From contig NC_079879.1 in NCBI RefSeq assembly GCF_029227915.1, positions 8,990,001 to 9,054,000 of the forward strand: a stretch of DNA of 64,000 nucleotides, given 5' to 3'. This document shows, piece after piece, positions 35,207 through 46,799 of the stretch; the stretch's first letter is position 1, and each line of letters starts with the position of its first letter. The notes under the pieces are model-generated. The model made no database searches. It worked only from the letters and a program-made list of their open reading frames with translations, and was not told the DNA's origin. Source of the DNA: Hydractinia symbiolongicarpus. Its lineage: Eukaryota; Cnidaria; Hydrozoa; Anthoathecata; Hydractiniidae. The position numbers and the translations under genes are program-made.

Positions 35207-36472
35207 TTGCTTTTCAGACGAAGAAACGAAGAAGCAACAACAACACCTACAACGACGACACCTACAACGACAGCACCAACAAACCCGGATGTGATAAAAG
35301 AAATCCCTGAACTTAAAGAAGCGTTTGGAACTGCCTATGAAATATGTAAACTTGTCAAAAAATCGCCAAAGAGAGACACACAATTAAAGAATATCAGAGA
35401 AGCAACAGGAAATGAATCCAAGTCGGTCCATGAGTTTTCTCCTACACGATGGACTGTGCAAGGTGAGGTTCTTGAATCCTTTCTTGAAAACCATAAGGAA
35501 TTAATGGAGCTTTGGACATGGTCATTATCGAATGTTAAGCTTCCAGATATGAGAGCGAGAATCAACGGAGTAATGACTGTTATGTCTAGTTTTAATTTTG
35601 TCTTCTGCTGTTGTCTTGGTGAAACCCTATTGAAACATACAGATAATCTTAGCAGGTCTCTCCAAGGAGATATTTCGGCAGCAGAGGGACAGCAACGGGT
35701 GTCGGAAGTCTTGGCTGTGTTAGAGAAGATCAGAAGCAACGAATTGTTTGAGCTATTTTGGGAGCGAGTTCTTGTCTGGAAATCACAACTCGGAGTATCT
35801 GATCCTAAACTCCCACGAAAAAGAAAGATGCCAGATTATTTTAACAAAGTATCAGATGGCCCTCCTGAAACATATCATTTTCATGACACTGCCAAAGATC
35901 ACTATCGCCACGTTTACTTTGAAACTTTCGATCTAGTTATTAACTACATCCAACAAAGATTCGATCAACCTGATTACAAGACATACGTCAATTTACAGGA
36001 AGTTCTTTTAAAATCGATCACTGGTCAGGAATGGGAAAGTCATCTGAAAGCAGTTTGTCGTTTTTACGAAGGAGATATCAACGAGTCACTTGCTAAAGTC
36101 CAAATACCGCTACTCCCAGTCATCGCATCCAACCTTGGTTACGACAAAGAGAAATTCAAAGTAACCGATCTAATCAAGCTGTTACAAAGTTTTAATCAAT
36201 CTCAAAGAACTCTTCTAAGTGAAGTTGTCAAAATAGCGAAATTGTTGTTGGTAATGCCGTCCACAAACGCCATCAGCAAAAGATCGTTTTCTGCTTTGAA
36301 ACGAGTCAAAACGTACCTTAGATCAACAACCACGAATTTACGTTTGAACAATTTGATGGTCCTCCATATTCATACTGATTCCGTTGACAAAATGGATTTA
36401 ACTCAAATAGGAGATGAATTTATCGATAAACACCAAAGCAGAATAGACACTTTTGGCTATTACAATAGATAA
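35207..36472 (+). CDS. hAT-superfamily transposase, 5'-truncated, C-terminal 421 residues open
   Basis: An uninterrupted frame of 421 residues resembles the ZMYM1-like branch of hAT transposases. It has FSPTRWTVQGEVLESFLENH, a central RKRKMPDYF block, and a C-terminal hATC dimerisation domain at about 335-400 (LLLVMPSTNAISKRSFSALK, then LRSTTTNLRLNNLMVLHIH). The N-terminal zinc finger (BED or TTF type) and first catalytic aspartate region are absent from the frame. A possible beginning, MPKKTSDLSKWL, lies upstream at 35068 but is separated by stops. The 3' terminal repeat is at about 36734-36756. The open frame suggests recent loss of activity or retention as a domesticated gene; the first is likelier. 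Confidence 0.75.
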   Translation: MLFRRRNEEATTTPTTTTPTTTAPTNPDVIKEIPELKEAFGTAYEICKLVKKSPKRDTQLKNIREATGNESKSVHEFSPTRWTVQGEVLESFLENHKELMELWTWSLSNVKLPDMRARINGVMTVMSSFNFVFCCCLGETLLKHTDNLSRSLQGDISAAEGQQRVSEVLAVLEKIRSNELFELFWERVLVWKSQLGVSDPKLPRKRKMPDYFNKVSDGPPETYHFHDTAKDHYRHVYFETFDLVINYIQQRFDQPDYKTYVNLQEVLLKSITGQEWESHLKAVCRFYEGDINESLAKVQIPLLPVIASNLGYDKEKFKVTDLIKLLQSFNQSQRTLLSEVVKIAKLLLVMPSTNAISKRSFSALKRVKTYLRSTTTNLRLNNLMVLHIHTDSVDKMDLTQIGDEFIDKHQSRIDTFGYYNR

Positions 36473-36655
36473 CATTTTTAGTCTTTTGTTCATGAAATTT
36501 ATGTAAACGTTTATTCCCTGATTTAAAAAAAAAACTCAGAAAACTGGAGCAATTGTCTGTATTTTCCTTTATTTTCGTGATTTCTAGTGATTAAATTTCT
36601 TTAAAAAGTACTCTCAAAAAGGCTGTTTTAGCCAATCTAGCGCACTCAAAATTCA

Positions 36656-36756
36656 AAAATTTTTTTGGTCCGTCAGCCCCAACCATGGTGGGGCCTCCTT
36701 AGATACTGAAACTAGGCTGGCCCCCCCCAAAAACGAAATTCGTGGTTACGGCACTG
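36656..36756 (+). mobile_element. 3' end of the hAT element with terminal inverted repeat
   Basis: The sequence cgaaattcgtggttacgg followed by cactg is, in reverse complement, a typical hAT terminus (CAGTGCCGTAACCACG...). The bases just outside, tgtataaa (36757-36764), would be one copy of an 8 bp target duplication. I find no matching 5' end or second copy upstream, which agrees with a 5'-truncated element. Confidence 0.65.
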
Positions 36757-36913
36757 TGTATAAAGTATATTATAGTATTAAACTTAGATCTTACTTCAAC
36801 CCAAAAGGAGCTCACAAAGTAATGAGAACCGGGCATCAGTAGTCATTGGTGAGACTGTAGCTTCAATTCACAATAAAATAAAAATCAAATGTTGTTAAAC
36901 AGTAAAAAGATGT

Positions 36914-37144
36914 ATGTTGAATGACGTTTGTACTCCTTTGAGAAGTTATTTTATGATTAATGAACACGGAATAAACACTCGAAATAAAGGGCTGTTATTG
37001 AAATTCCTTAAAGTTGGGTTGGAATTTGGAATAAAGTCTTTCCTCTTTCTAGGGGCTAAACTTTACAATTCCATACCCAGGAATATTAGAGAAGTTGAAA
37101 CTTTTAATTCTTTTAAAAACCATATCACAATGCTAGAATTTTAA
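36914..37144 (+). pseudogene. C-terminal tail of a CR1/L2-type LINE reverse transcriptase
   Basis: A 76-codon frame reads HGINTRNKG, then KSFLFLGAKLYNSIPRNIRE and FNSFKNHI. This is the usual last block of CR1/L2 reverse transcriptases (a HxxNTR motif, then LWNSLPxxIR, then FKxxL). The rest of the enzyme is absent. It may be the other end of the LINE broken at 34740, with the hAT between them, but internal sequence is lost so this cannot be shown. Confidence 0.7.
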
Positions 37145-37588
37145 TTTGTTTTTATTAATAATAAACTGTTGATTAAGAGTATGCGGAGTGTTTGGTATGT
37201 ACTTCTAGTGTTTTACGTCTTGCTTCTTCAGCTTCTTTCTTCTTCAGCTACACTTTTCTAGACACTCTGTATATTAACTTCTTTATTTATTTTTTAACCT
37301 TCTATAACATTTTATTGAAAATTTTTATACATTTATTGTAACTTTAATATATATATTTTTGGTTCAACATTTATAGCAGAATATTATTTTCTGAAGTTTG
37401 TAACGAAGCAAAATATTGAAATATATATCTCTATAATAATATGCTAAGTGTGTCTGTGTGTCTGTGACAGGCAAAGTGGATGTCTTCATTTTCCTTTGAT
37501 GTTGCCGAAAAATGCATGTCTAATATGTTAAATTTTCTGACGTTACGACGCGACGAAAATAACACTACTTTAACGTCAATATCCTATA

Positions 37589-40448
37589 CTAGTCGATAAG
37601 GCCCGTGGAGAAATCCACTTAGGCAGAAGGACAATGGGAAAATAGGTTCTTTTAGATGTTTTTCTGACGTTAGCAGTGCATATACAAAAAAATGTTCTTA
37701 AAATCTTACACAAAATGTCAAATATCAAATCGCATTAAATCCTCCACACAAATCTTACACAAAATAAAAAAGAACAGCTTGCAAGGTGTAAAATCTAGTT
37801 GATAAAAAGTTACAACAACGACACTCAAACATCGACACTCACAACACTAAACTCACAAAACCGACAGTAAGAAGACCGACAGTTACAACACCAACAGTCA
37901 CAACACGGATAATAACAATGTCAGAAATAACGCATCTCAATTATGTATATACATCTTATAAGTGATTATGTTGAAAACCCTCAGTATTTTATTCTGAAGT
38001 GTCAAAAAGGAGGCCTCCAAGAGTTAGCACAAATCAACAAAAATAAGTTTTTTACACAGTTTAAATATTGTTTTTCCCTTACGCTTATACAAAAATATAA
38101 AAAAGCCATAGTTTGGAAAACATCAAATTTAAATCTAGAAAAATCAGTCATTTCAGTTGCATACCATCCTCTCCCACAAAAATTTACACAAAATGTAAAA
38201 ATCAACCAGTTAAGAACACAAAAATTTTCTCTTTTAGTTCCGTACTGCCCTTTACCAACAATTTTAAACATAAATGTCAAAAAATCAATGAGCAAAGAAT
38301 AAACTTGAATCAACAAAGATTATGTGAAGAGCTTGAAACACTAATCAAAATAATGTATAGAATCAAGTACGACACTTACAATAATACAGTAATAAAGTCA
38401 GAAATAAGACATCTCAAATATTTACTTCGTTGAAAACCTTTAATATTTCAATCAGAAGTGTCAAAAAACATCAAATTTATATCTGGAAAATCATTTATTC
38501 GATTACATACTATCCTGTTTCCCAAAAATATATATACACAAATTGTAAAAATTAACAGGTTAAGAACACAAAAAATTTTTCCTTAGTATGATGATCTGTA
38601 GTTACCTTTACCAACCATTTTAAACGTGAATGTCAAAAATAAAGAAGGAGTAAATTTGAATCAACAAAGATATTATTTTTGGAAAACAAAGTGCATATAC
38701 GGTCCGTCCTCACAAAAGTTAACACAAAATGTAAAACAGATCGGTTTTTGAGGAGCACATCCAAATCAACAAAAATCAGTTCATTTAGCATGTTCTATAT
38801 TGCTATTGTCCATAAATCTTCTACAAAAAGGTTATGAAACACATTAAATTATAGAAAAATCAGGCATTTCATAAAATATAAAATACAAAAAAGTTTTTTC
38901 ATCATCACCAAACACAGTTATATATTACCACAATTATAAAAATCTTAACAAAAACGTGAAACCATGGAATTTTCTTCCAGCAAAAATGACATCACATACA
39001 GTTTAATTCTCCCCAACAAAAGTTTATAATACGAACTATGAAAAAGCTATTAGCTTACACAACTGCCTTCAGTGGAGGCCAATTCTACAAAATTTGTGCT
39101 TTCAGTATATTTGCATGTGGTCTTTTTCCCACAAAAAAAAGAAAATTTTAAAAAACAGCAGTTTGCAACACAAACAAAAACACGAACAACCTTCCCGAAC
39201 CGAACAACCATCCTTTCATAAATTAAAATAAAGTCAAAAACCCATGTAAATTTCCAATCAAATGTCTACACCCCCCTGTAAAAATAACCTGGCATTTTAC
39301 ATGTAGGCTGACGAAAGTTAAACAGGATGTCAGAAAAAAAAAACAATAAAGGCAAATAAACACGCACGCTTTAAATTCTGGAAAAAAAAATTCCACTTGT
39401 CATATTGCACGTGGTCCCTTTGTAAAGTTTACAGGAAATGCGAAAAGAAATATAAAATACATCTGCAAAAGTTCAGGTCTTTAAAGATTTTGTATCGTGC
39501 TCATAAAAGAAAAGAAGTTAAGGAAACTAAGGTAGCTAGCTATAGATAATTAAAAAAAAGGAATAACAATATAAGTCATAGGTTAGAGCTTGCCATGGGA
39601 TGAGAGGAGCAGGCATTGGAGGCCAACATTAGCTAGCTAACAGTAGCTAAGACCCCCAGTTAAATATACTTAACCTGGGAACACTTAGCTAAAACTAAAG
39701 CTAGCTATTTATGCTTATTAAAACACATATAAAGAAAAACAATAGTAATGTAAAAATAATAACATAACGGTGAGCAGTAAGTTTAACAAACCAAAGTTTT
39801 CCGTTTGTTAGTCAGCTAACAGCTTTATGTAGCATTTTGAATTTTAGGACAAACACATTAGTTACGCACCAGGGAATACATTAATTATGCAACAAAAACA
39901 TAAACAAATATGGCGGCTAGGTTTGTTTTTAAAAAAGCGCTAAAATATAAAACTTCAAGAATTTGAGGCTTTTCTTGGAAAATGCGAGTCTGCTTGCTCC
40001 AGTGACATAAAAACTAAACGTCTAAAAACATCAAAGTTCTTACTATTATTGATTTTAAATCCACTTCAAACTCTAGCCTTTATTTTCTATTTCTAACTTT
40101 ACTACTTTACTTCTAGCTCTAGCTACCACTTCTTAATTCACTTCTTGGACTTTTCTTTGTCTGAATTACTTTTTGCACTTTTTTCAAGACGAAGGGACCG
40201 TTCTTTTTTTGTTGTTGTTTTCGGTGTCGAGGGACACCATTTTTGTACAGAAAGCCGTTAAATTTATTTCAGCAAATCAAGTTGATCCATTTTGATCACG
40301 TGATGTAAACAAAGTAAACCTGCTAGCAAAATGGATATAACTTTTTCGGAGACTTGAAAGGAAATTTCGGCTACATCAAAGGAAAATGAACACATCCACT
40401 TTGCCTGTCACAGACAGACGGACACACTTAGCGTATTATTATAAGAGA
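37589..40448 (-). mobile_element. Helitron A (non-autonomous, 2.86 kb)
   Basis: On the minus strand it starts TCTCTTATAATAATACGC at 40448 and carries the shared subterminal GTCTGTGACAGGCAAAGTGG. It ends with the hairpin gtggatttctccac and CTAG at 37592-37589. The interior contains degenerate tandem units with cores like cacaaaatgtaaaaat and caacaaaaatcag, and AGCTAGC clusters. No helicase or replication-initiator protein is encoded; short open frames at 37943-38433 follow the repeat and have no domain. Confidence 0.85.
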
Positions 40449-42939
40449 CTAGTCGATTAGGCCCGTGGAAAAATCCACTTAGGCAGAAAAACAATTGAAA
40501 AGTTCTGTCATTTGAATTTTGATGACATCAGCAAATATTTCAGTATATTGAATATGCCTTTTACTAAAAAAATAATCTGAAAATGCATAAAAAGAAAGTA
40601 TATAAGTCATAATTTAACAAAAAAGTTCTTAAAATCTAACACAAAATATCAAATGTCAAATCGCATGAAATCCTCCCAACAAAACTTCAGACAAAATATG
40701 AAAAACGGCGTGCAAGGGGTAAAATCTAGTTAGTAGAAAGTTACAACATTGACAGTCACAACCCAGACAGTTACGACAACAATAATAATAATGTCAGAAA
40801 TAACACATATCTCAAATATGGATACATCTTATTATGTGATTATGTTGAAAACCTTCAATATTTTAATCTGAAATGTCGAAAAGAAAGGCTTGCAACAGAA
40901 AGCACAGATCTATGAAATAAGTTCTTTAAGCATTTTAAACATTGTCTTTTCCCTAAATGCTTATACAACAATACAACCTGAACAATATCAAAAAGCCAAA
41001 CTTAAACAAACACAAAACACCTAAAAACAAAAAGTTAAACTTTGAAAAATCATTTATTTGGTTGCATACCATCCTCTCCCGCAAAAATATGCACAAAATG
41101 TAAAAATTAACCGGTTAACAAAACAATTTTTTGTCTAATGATCCGTACTGACTTTACCAAACATTTTAACCTGAAATGTCGAAAAAGCAATGAGCAAGGA
41201 GTAAATTTCAAATCAACAAAAATCATTATTTTGAAAACATTGTATATATATATGGTCCTTCCTCACAAAAGTTTACAATAAATGTAGAACACAAAGGTTT
41301 ATGAGGAGCAAATCAAAATATGAACAAAAATCAGTTCAATTGGCATGTTCTATATTGTCTTCAGCCATAAAATCTTCCACAAAATTGATATGAAACCCAT
41401 CAAATTTAACTCAGAAAAAGCAGTCATTTAAGTGCATACAAAAATACAACTTGTAGAATATCAAATTATTATTTTTAGTATATATATAATTGCATATGGT
41501 CCTCCCTCACAACAGTTAAATTTTTGCACTAAATTTGCAACACAAAATACAAATTCTAAATAATTCCTATGGTTTTCCTCAAAAGTTTAATCAAAATATA
41601 AAAGATGAGAGGTGAACGACAAAATCAAAGTTTGCAGAATTTAATTATTTTGGTATATATATGTCTATTGATATATGCCCTTTATAACAATATTTCAATC
41701 CAAAATGTGAAAAAGAAAAACAGTTTGCAACAAAATCAGTTATTCTGATGATATTGCATACACTTTTTCTCCACAAAAGTGTAAAAAAAGAATGGTTGTA
41801 GGAAATACTTCTGATTCAACAAAAATCAGTATTTGCATCTTGTACTCATTAAATATTACCCAAAATTTCAAAAAACTGTGATTTGGAACGCATCAAATTT
41901 ATAAATAGAGAGGGATCAGTCATTTCGGTATGTTGTACAGAGTCCTGCCCGGTAAGAATTTATACAAAATATAAAAAAAAAAACAGGTTTTTTCGGTGTT
42001 GTACTCCCTCAAAAAAGTTGAAACTTTTCTTAATTGAGACAAAATGCCATAAACAAAAACATTTTAGTCAGAACATCTAGAACAACAAAAATCACTACAC
42101 TTAAGGTACCAGAATTACTACCTGTTAAATAAAAATCGTTTCGTCATATTGCATGTAACCGATGTATATAAGTTTAGTTACACAAAATGTGAAAAATACA
42201 TTATTTGCATACACAAATTGTGAAAAATACATTATTTGCTTAAAAACAGTCCCTAAACTCTTCTTAAATATTATGTAATACTTTTTTAAAAGTTGTTGTG
42301 GCTTGTTAATTTAAGCTTAAAATGTCAATTAAAATAAGTTACAGTCACATTCTTAGCAAAGACCACTAAGATAACACTACGGTAGCTAGCTTAGCTACAT
42401 GTAAAAAGCAACAAACAACTGAAGCAAACATAAGCTAGCTACAGCAGCTAATAGCTGGTCAGTTGAATATAAACTGGAGACTTAGCTAGGTATAAAGAAC
42501 ATGGCTACATATTTATAAAGTCCGAGCTAGCTAGCTATTAGGTTGTTGTTGGTGTGGTTGGTTTTATGATGCTAGCTAACAAACATGTCTCGCATCAATA
42601 ATATCATCAAAACTGAAAAAAACATAAACAAACCTTACAGAAACCTTTCTATACTTCATTTATATACCATGCCCCTTTTTAAATGCTTTGTAAAGATTTA
42701 TTTTGAAGGAAAAAGTAGAAATTGCTTAAAAAGAACAGCCATCTTTTTTGCAAACACAATTTCCGTTACTTTGTGCTAGAACTTCATTTAACAAACCACA
42801 TAAAACTCGCAGCTTTTCACGACAAAGAAGACATAATTTTTTCGGCGACTTCAAAGAGAATTTCGGCAACATCAAAGGAAAATGGCGATATCAACTTTGC
42901 CTGTCACAGAGACACGGAACTGGCGTATTATTATATAGA
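40449..42939 (-). mobile_element. Helitron B (non-autonomous, 2.49 kb)
   Basis: On the minus strand it starts TCTATATAATAATACGCC at 42939 and ends with hairpin plus CTAG at 40452-40449, abutting Helitron A with no base between. The interior is homologous to that of A (for example the tgattatgttgaaaacc and tcacaaaagtttaca blocks), so A and B are the same subfamily. No protein domain is encoded. Confidence 0.85.
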
Positions 42940-43461
42940 CTAGTCGATAAACACCCGTGGAGAAATCCACTTAGGCATAGGACATTGAAAATGTTGGTTT
43001 GCTATCGTCAGCATTGCAAATCCAAAAAAAAAAAAAATTGGCGAAATTTAGTTTATTCGTTGCCTGTAACGTGTAGAGGTTGAAACGCTGATCAAAATAA
43101 TATAGGATCATAACTTTTCTACGAACAACAAAACACATAAAAGGGTTTTTAAATTTTGCTGACGTCAGCAATGGCCCGTTAAAACGCAAAAAAAAAATTT
43201 CAGAAATTTATATCCCTGTTACCTTCATCGTATAGACCTTGAAACGATGATCAAGAAAATGTATAGGATCATATATCTTTGACAAACGGTTGCAGAAATA
43301 TTAATATAGGATATTGACGTTAAAGTGGTGTTATTGACGTCGCGCCGTAATGTCTAAATATTTACCATATTAGACATGCATTTTTCGGCAATATCAAAGG
43401 AAAATGAAGACATCCACTTTGCCTGTCACAGAGACACGGAACTGGCGTATTATTATATAGA
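42940..43461 (-). mobile_element. Helitron C (non-autonomous, 522 bp)
   Basis: On the minus strand it starts TCTATATAATAATACGCC at 43461 and ends with hairpin plus CTAG at 42943-42940, directly abutting B. It resembles F and E in size and sequence rather than A and B: it shares the cgtcaatatcctatatta block and the tgacgtca-rich interior. Confidence 0.85.
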
Positions 43462-43882
43462 TTAAATTAATGAAGCCATTACAGTGCACCTAAAACTTTG
43501 AGGCCAAATAACTTAGAAACGAGGTGGTGACGTCAATGATTTTTCACCGCGTGGGTAACTAGGGACCACCTAGGACAAATTTGGGTAATTTTCCCAAACC
43601 TGGGTCCCCGAATCCGTTTCGGAATGGACGGGTTGATGACGTCATTAAAAAACCTTTAAACCCTAATATCTCTGCAACCGTTTGTCAAAAGTACATGATC
43701 CTATACATTTTCTTGCTCAACGTTTCAAGATCTATACGATGAAGGCAACAGGCATACACATTTCTGAAAAAAAACATTTTGTGTTCTGACATGTCTCTGC
43801 TGACGTCATCAAAATTTAAATGACGGTTGTTTTTCTCTGTTATCCTGCCTAAGTGGATTTTTCCACGGGCCTTATCGACTAG

Positions 43883-44598
43883 TCTATATAATAATACGCC
43901 AGTTCTGTCTGTCTGTAACAGGCAAAGTGGATATGTTCATTTTCCTTTGATCTTACCGAAATTTTCTTTGATGTAACCGAAAAAAAGCATGTCTAATATG
44001 TTAAATTTTCTGACTTTACGGCGAAACGAAAATGACACTACTTTACCGTCAATATCCTATATTAAATTAATGAAGCCATTACAGTGCACCTAAAACTTTG
44101 AGGCTAAATAGCTTGGAAACCAGTTGGTGACGTCAATGATTTTTCACCTGGGTAACTAGGGACCACCTATGACTAATTTGGGTAATTTTCCCAAACCTGG
44201 ATCCCCAAATCCGTTTCGGAATAGACGGGTTGATGACATCATCAAAAAACCTTCAGACCTTAATATCTCTGCAACCGTTTGTCAAAAGTACATGATCCTA
44301 TACATTTTCTTGCTCAGCGTTTCAAGGTCTATACGATGAAGACAATGGGTATACAAACTTCCTAAACATTTTTTAATACTTTCAGGAAACTTTGCTGACG
44401 TCAGCACGATTTTTCAAGCCTTATATCTCATTAACCGTTCTTCATCAAGAGCACTTGATCATATCTTGATCAGCGTTTCAAGCTCAAGTTCAAGAAGGTT
44501 CTGAATTTTTTTTGTGGATAAGTTACTGACGTCACTGAAAACATCTAAAACATAGTTCTTCTGACTAAATGGATTTCTCAACCGGCCTTATCAACTAG
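43883..44598 (+). mobile_element. Helitron E (non-autonomous, 716 bp)
   Basis: It starts TCTATATAATAATACGCC immediately after the CTAG of Helitron F and ends ccttatcaactag at 44598, followed by a host T. The hairpin stem near the 3' end is worn (aatggatttctcaacc). The interior aligns to F. This makes F and E a head-to-tail pair with no spacer. Confidence 0.85.
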
Positions 44599-44620
44599 TA
44601 ATAATAATAATAATAATAAA
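44599..44620 (+). repeat. (TAA)n microsatellite at the Helitron 3' flank
   Basis: Seven TAA units begin at the base after the Helitron E terminus. This is the original host flank of the array. Confidence 0.9.
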
Positions 44621-45914
44621 TTCTAAGTAGAAATTGGCGCATTAGGATGTTAAACTTATATTTTCTTCTAAGAGGAAGCCAGGTAGCTGCTTTGCTTTTA
44701 AGGACAAAATATCCAAATTATCCAAATTATTACGCTCTGGACTCGTTTACTGTTTTAACTGTAGTGACTGCAACGATATTTATGATGACAAAAGTCCTTA
44801 TATCTGAGCGCCTGGGTATTTCTGCTTTACAGGTTAAAGCGTTAAACTTGGTCCTCAGGTCACTGCTGCTGTCTAACATTTGATGTTTTGTAATCACTCT
44901 CCAGCATCGTTTCATAACGTAAGTGCTTGGGAAAGAGTCTAATGATTAACTCACTGTGATGGAGAGTTTATTAATTGAGCGTGACTTTTCTATTTTGAAC
45001 AACACGGTGAAGAAATATTTTAATAGTTTAATCATTACATTTTTTATTCCTATTGTTACATTTAGTATCAAATATATTTTTATATACTGGATGTCGGTGA
45101 AAGTTCATTGAGAATATGTTTTGGATATATCGTAGTGACGTTTCGCGTATGATATCGCGTCATTCAGATCTGTAAGAAGCAATAGATGGCTATGACAATG
45201 TTTAGAAAAAGACTTTGTGGATTTTTTCACATGTGCATACATTTCTGAAGATAAAAACAGGTTCATATGGGGTCAAAATGGGGTCATTGAAATATACACA
45301 TTTTTTTTTGGAACCACAAGACTCAAAAAAAAGTTTCACCAATTTTAAGCAAATATTTCGTTTTTTAACTGGTGATTTTTGTGGTCTGTTGTTTAGCTAC
45401 ATTTTCTACCTAAAGGAAAAATACTTTTTTGTGTTTGTTATTATTAGGAGTTGGGCGTTAGGGCAGTGGCCCTCTTCCGTTTTGTAGACTACGCCATTGT
45501 TTAGTAGCTGAAAGCAGCAAAAGCAGAGCTGTCCACAGAACGCTTAGGAAGTCAAAAAATTAAAATGTTTAGTTACAATTTTTGTTTTCAACAAATTTAC
45601 GTAAAACCTGATATTGTTTTAACGATAGGAATAAAAATATATGTATATATAAAAAATTAAATAAAATTATTTCCAATATTAAAAATAGCATGAAATTATT
45701 TTTAACATGAAAAAATAAAAAAGCACACTTTTCTTATAAAAATCCTCATTACTATTTTCCTTCTTTTCGTTTCATGTTTATAAATATTTCATAAGCCGTT
45801 TTATCATAGAAAAACAAGTTGTTGATGAATCTACAATTCCTTTTCGCAGACTTTAGAACAGAAGCCTGAGACTCTACGACCACAAGCTAACACAGAGTTT
45901 GACTTGACAAAAAA
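44621..45914. other. intergenic, upstream of the GPCR
   Basis: No coding exon recognised. Open frames at 44647-44883 and 45215-45487 have no domain. The AT-rich last 300 bases probably contain the promoter and leader of the receptor gene. Confidence 0.5.
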
Positions 45915-46799
45915 ATGTCTGCTATAGGGATAATCGTTGAAATTTTTGGAAGATTAACTGGAATGTTTTTGCATTTGTTTGGAATATATTTACTTTTACA
46001 TTCTAACTATCAAAATAACAGCCAAAAACTATTTCTTGTCCATTTGAGTTTATCAGAGATTTTATTATGTTTGAGCGGAGCGTTGAAACATATTCTAACG
46101 TATCTAAACGCACCAGAAACAGCATTTTATGTTTTTGTTTTGAAAAATACAGGGTTTTCCACCCTATACTACTCAATTATTATAACATTAACCATAGATC
46201 GATTTTGTGAGGTCTATTTAAGTGTGCGTTATCCGTTGTTTTGGTCACGCAGAAAAACAATATGGCTTCTAGCTACCATTTGGATTTGCAGTTTACTGTT
46301 TGGATTGACCATGGTTTTGTATATTCCTTCAGATCACAACAGCGTGTATAAAATCAGCGCATTGTATGTTTATCCCGGCGCTGAAATCATCTGTATCCTC
46401 GTTATAAGTTTCACGTATGGTTACCTGTTTCGTAAAATGCGCCATAACAAAGTTCGTGACGACTCTACAGTAACACGTAATTATCCGGAAAATGAAATAA
46501 CCTGCGAAGAAGAAAGCTCAAAAGAAAACTACTCAAATGTTAAAATCAGAAGAAAAACGAAAGGATTTTTTGTACCGTCGTTGATTATATTAACATTTGT
46601 TTTGTTCATGCTACTTCCTGATCAAGTCTACTTCTACATGTACACGATGAACAAACCAATACCACCTTATGCCCACGACATCATGGCAATCTGCTACTGC
46701 ATCGATTACATATCTGATGCTTTCATTTATATTTTTCTTTCCACTGCCGTAAGGATTGTATTTTTTAGTAAGATGAAGAAGTGGTTCTGCTTACGATAA
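45915..46799 (+). CDS. rhodopsin-like (class A) G-protein-coupled receptor, orphan, intronless
   Basis: A 294-residue open frame with seven hydrophobic segments, at about 5-28, 38-62, 72-94, 116-137, 150-171, 217-240 and 254-277. LSLSEIL at 44-50 corresponds to the LxxxD block of helix 2, with Glu or Ser in place of Asp. DRF at 95-97 is the DRY position after helix 3. DAFIY at 268-272 stands for the NPxxY of helix 7. The usual cysteine pair linking helix 3 and the second extracellular loop is not seen, and the helix 6 CWxP motif is replaced by FMLLPDQ. The N-terminus is very short. It should sit in the plasma membrane; ligand and G protein are unknown. The intronless structure fits expanded cnidarian receptor families. 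Confidence 0.88.
   Translation: MSAIGIIVEIFGRLTGMFLHLFGIYLLLHSNYQNNSQKLFLVHLSLSEILLCLSGALKHILTYLNAPETAFYVFVLKNTGFSTLYYSIIITLTIDRFCEVYLSVRYPLFWSRRKTIWLLATIWICSLLFGLTMVLYIPSDHNSVYKISALYVYPGAEIICILVISFTYGYLFRKMRHNKVRDDSTVTRNYPENEITCEEESSKENYSNVKIRRKTKGFFVPSLIILTFVLFMLLPDQVYFYMYTMNKPIPPYAHDIMAICYCIDYISDAFIYIFLSTAVRIVFFSKMKKWFCLR

Larger units (their letters stand above)
37428..43882 (+). mobile_element. Helitron F, split by an insertion (37428-37588 and 43462-43882)
   Basis: It begins TCTCTATAATAATATGC after a host A (37427). It ends with a hairpin (gtggatttttccac) and ccttatcgactag at 43882. The host sequence ...atatcctata (37588) is continued by ttaaattaatgaagcc (43462), which matches the uninterrupted order in Helitron E near 44060. 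The intervening 5.87 kb therefore landed between an A and a T, the Helitron target. The restored length is about 582 bp. There is no Rep/helicase coding, so it is non-autonomous. Confidence 0.85.

Noticed and set aside
35335-35739. 134-codon minus-strand open frame
   Set aside because: It is antisense to the open hAT transposase and has no features of its own.
37943-38433. Overlapping open frames of about 110 codons inside Helitron A
   Set aside because: They follow AT-rich tandem repeats, are open on both strands, and show no Rep or helicase motif.
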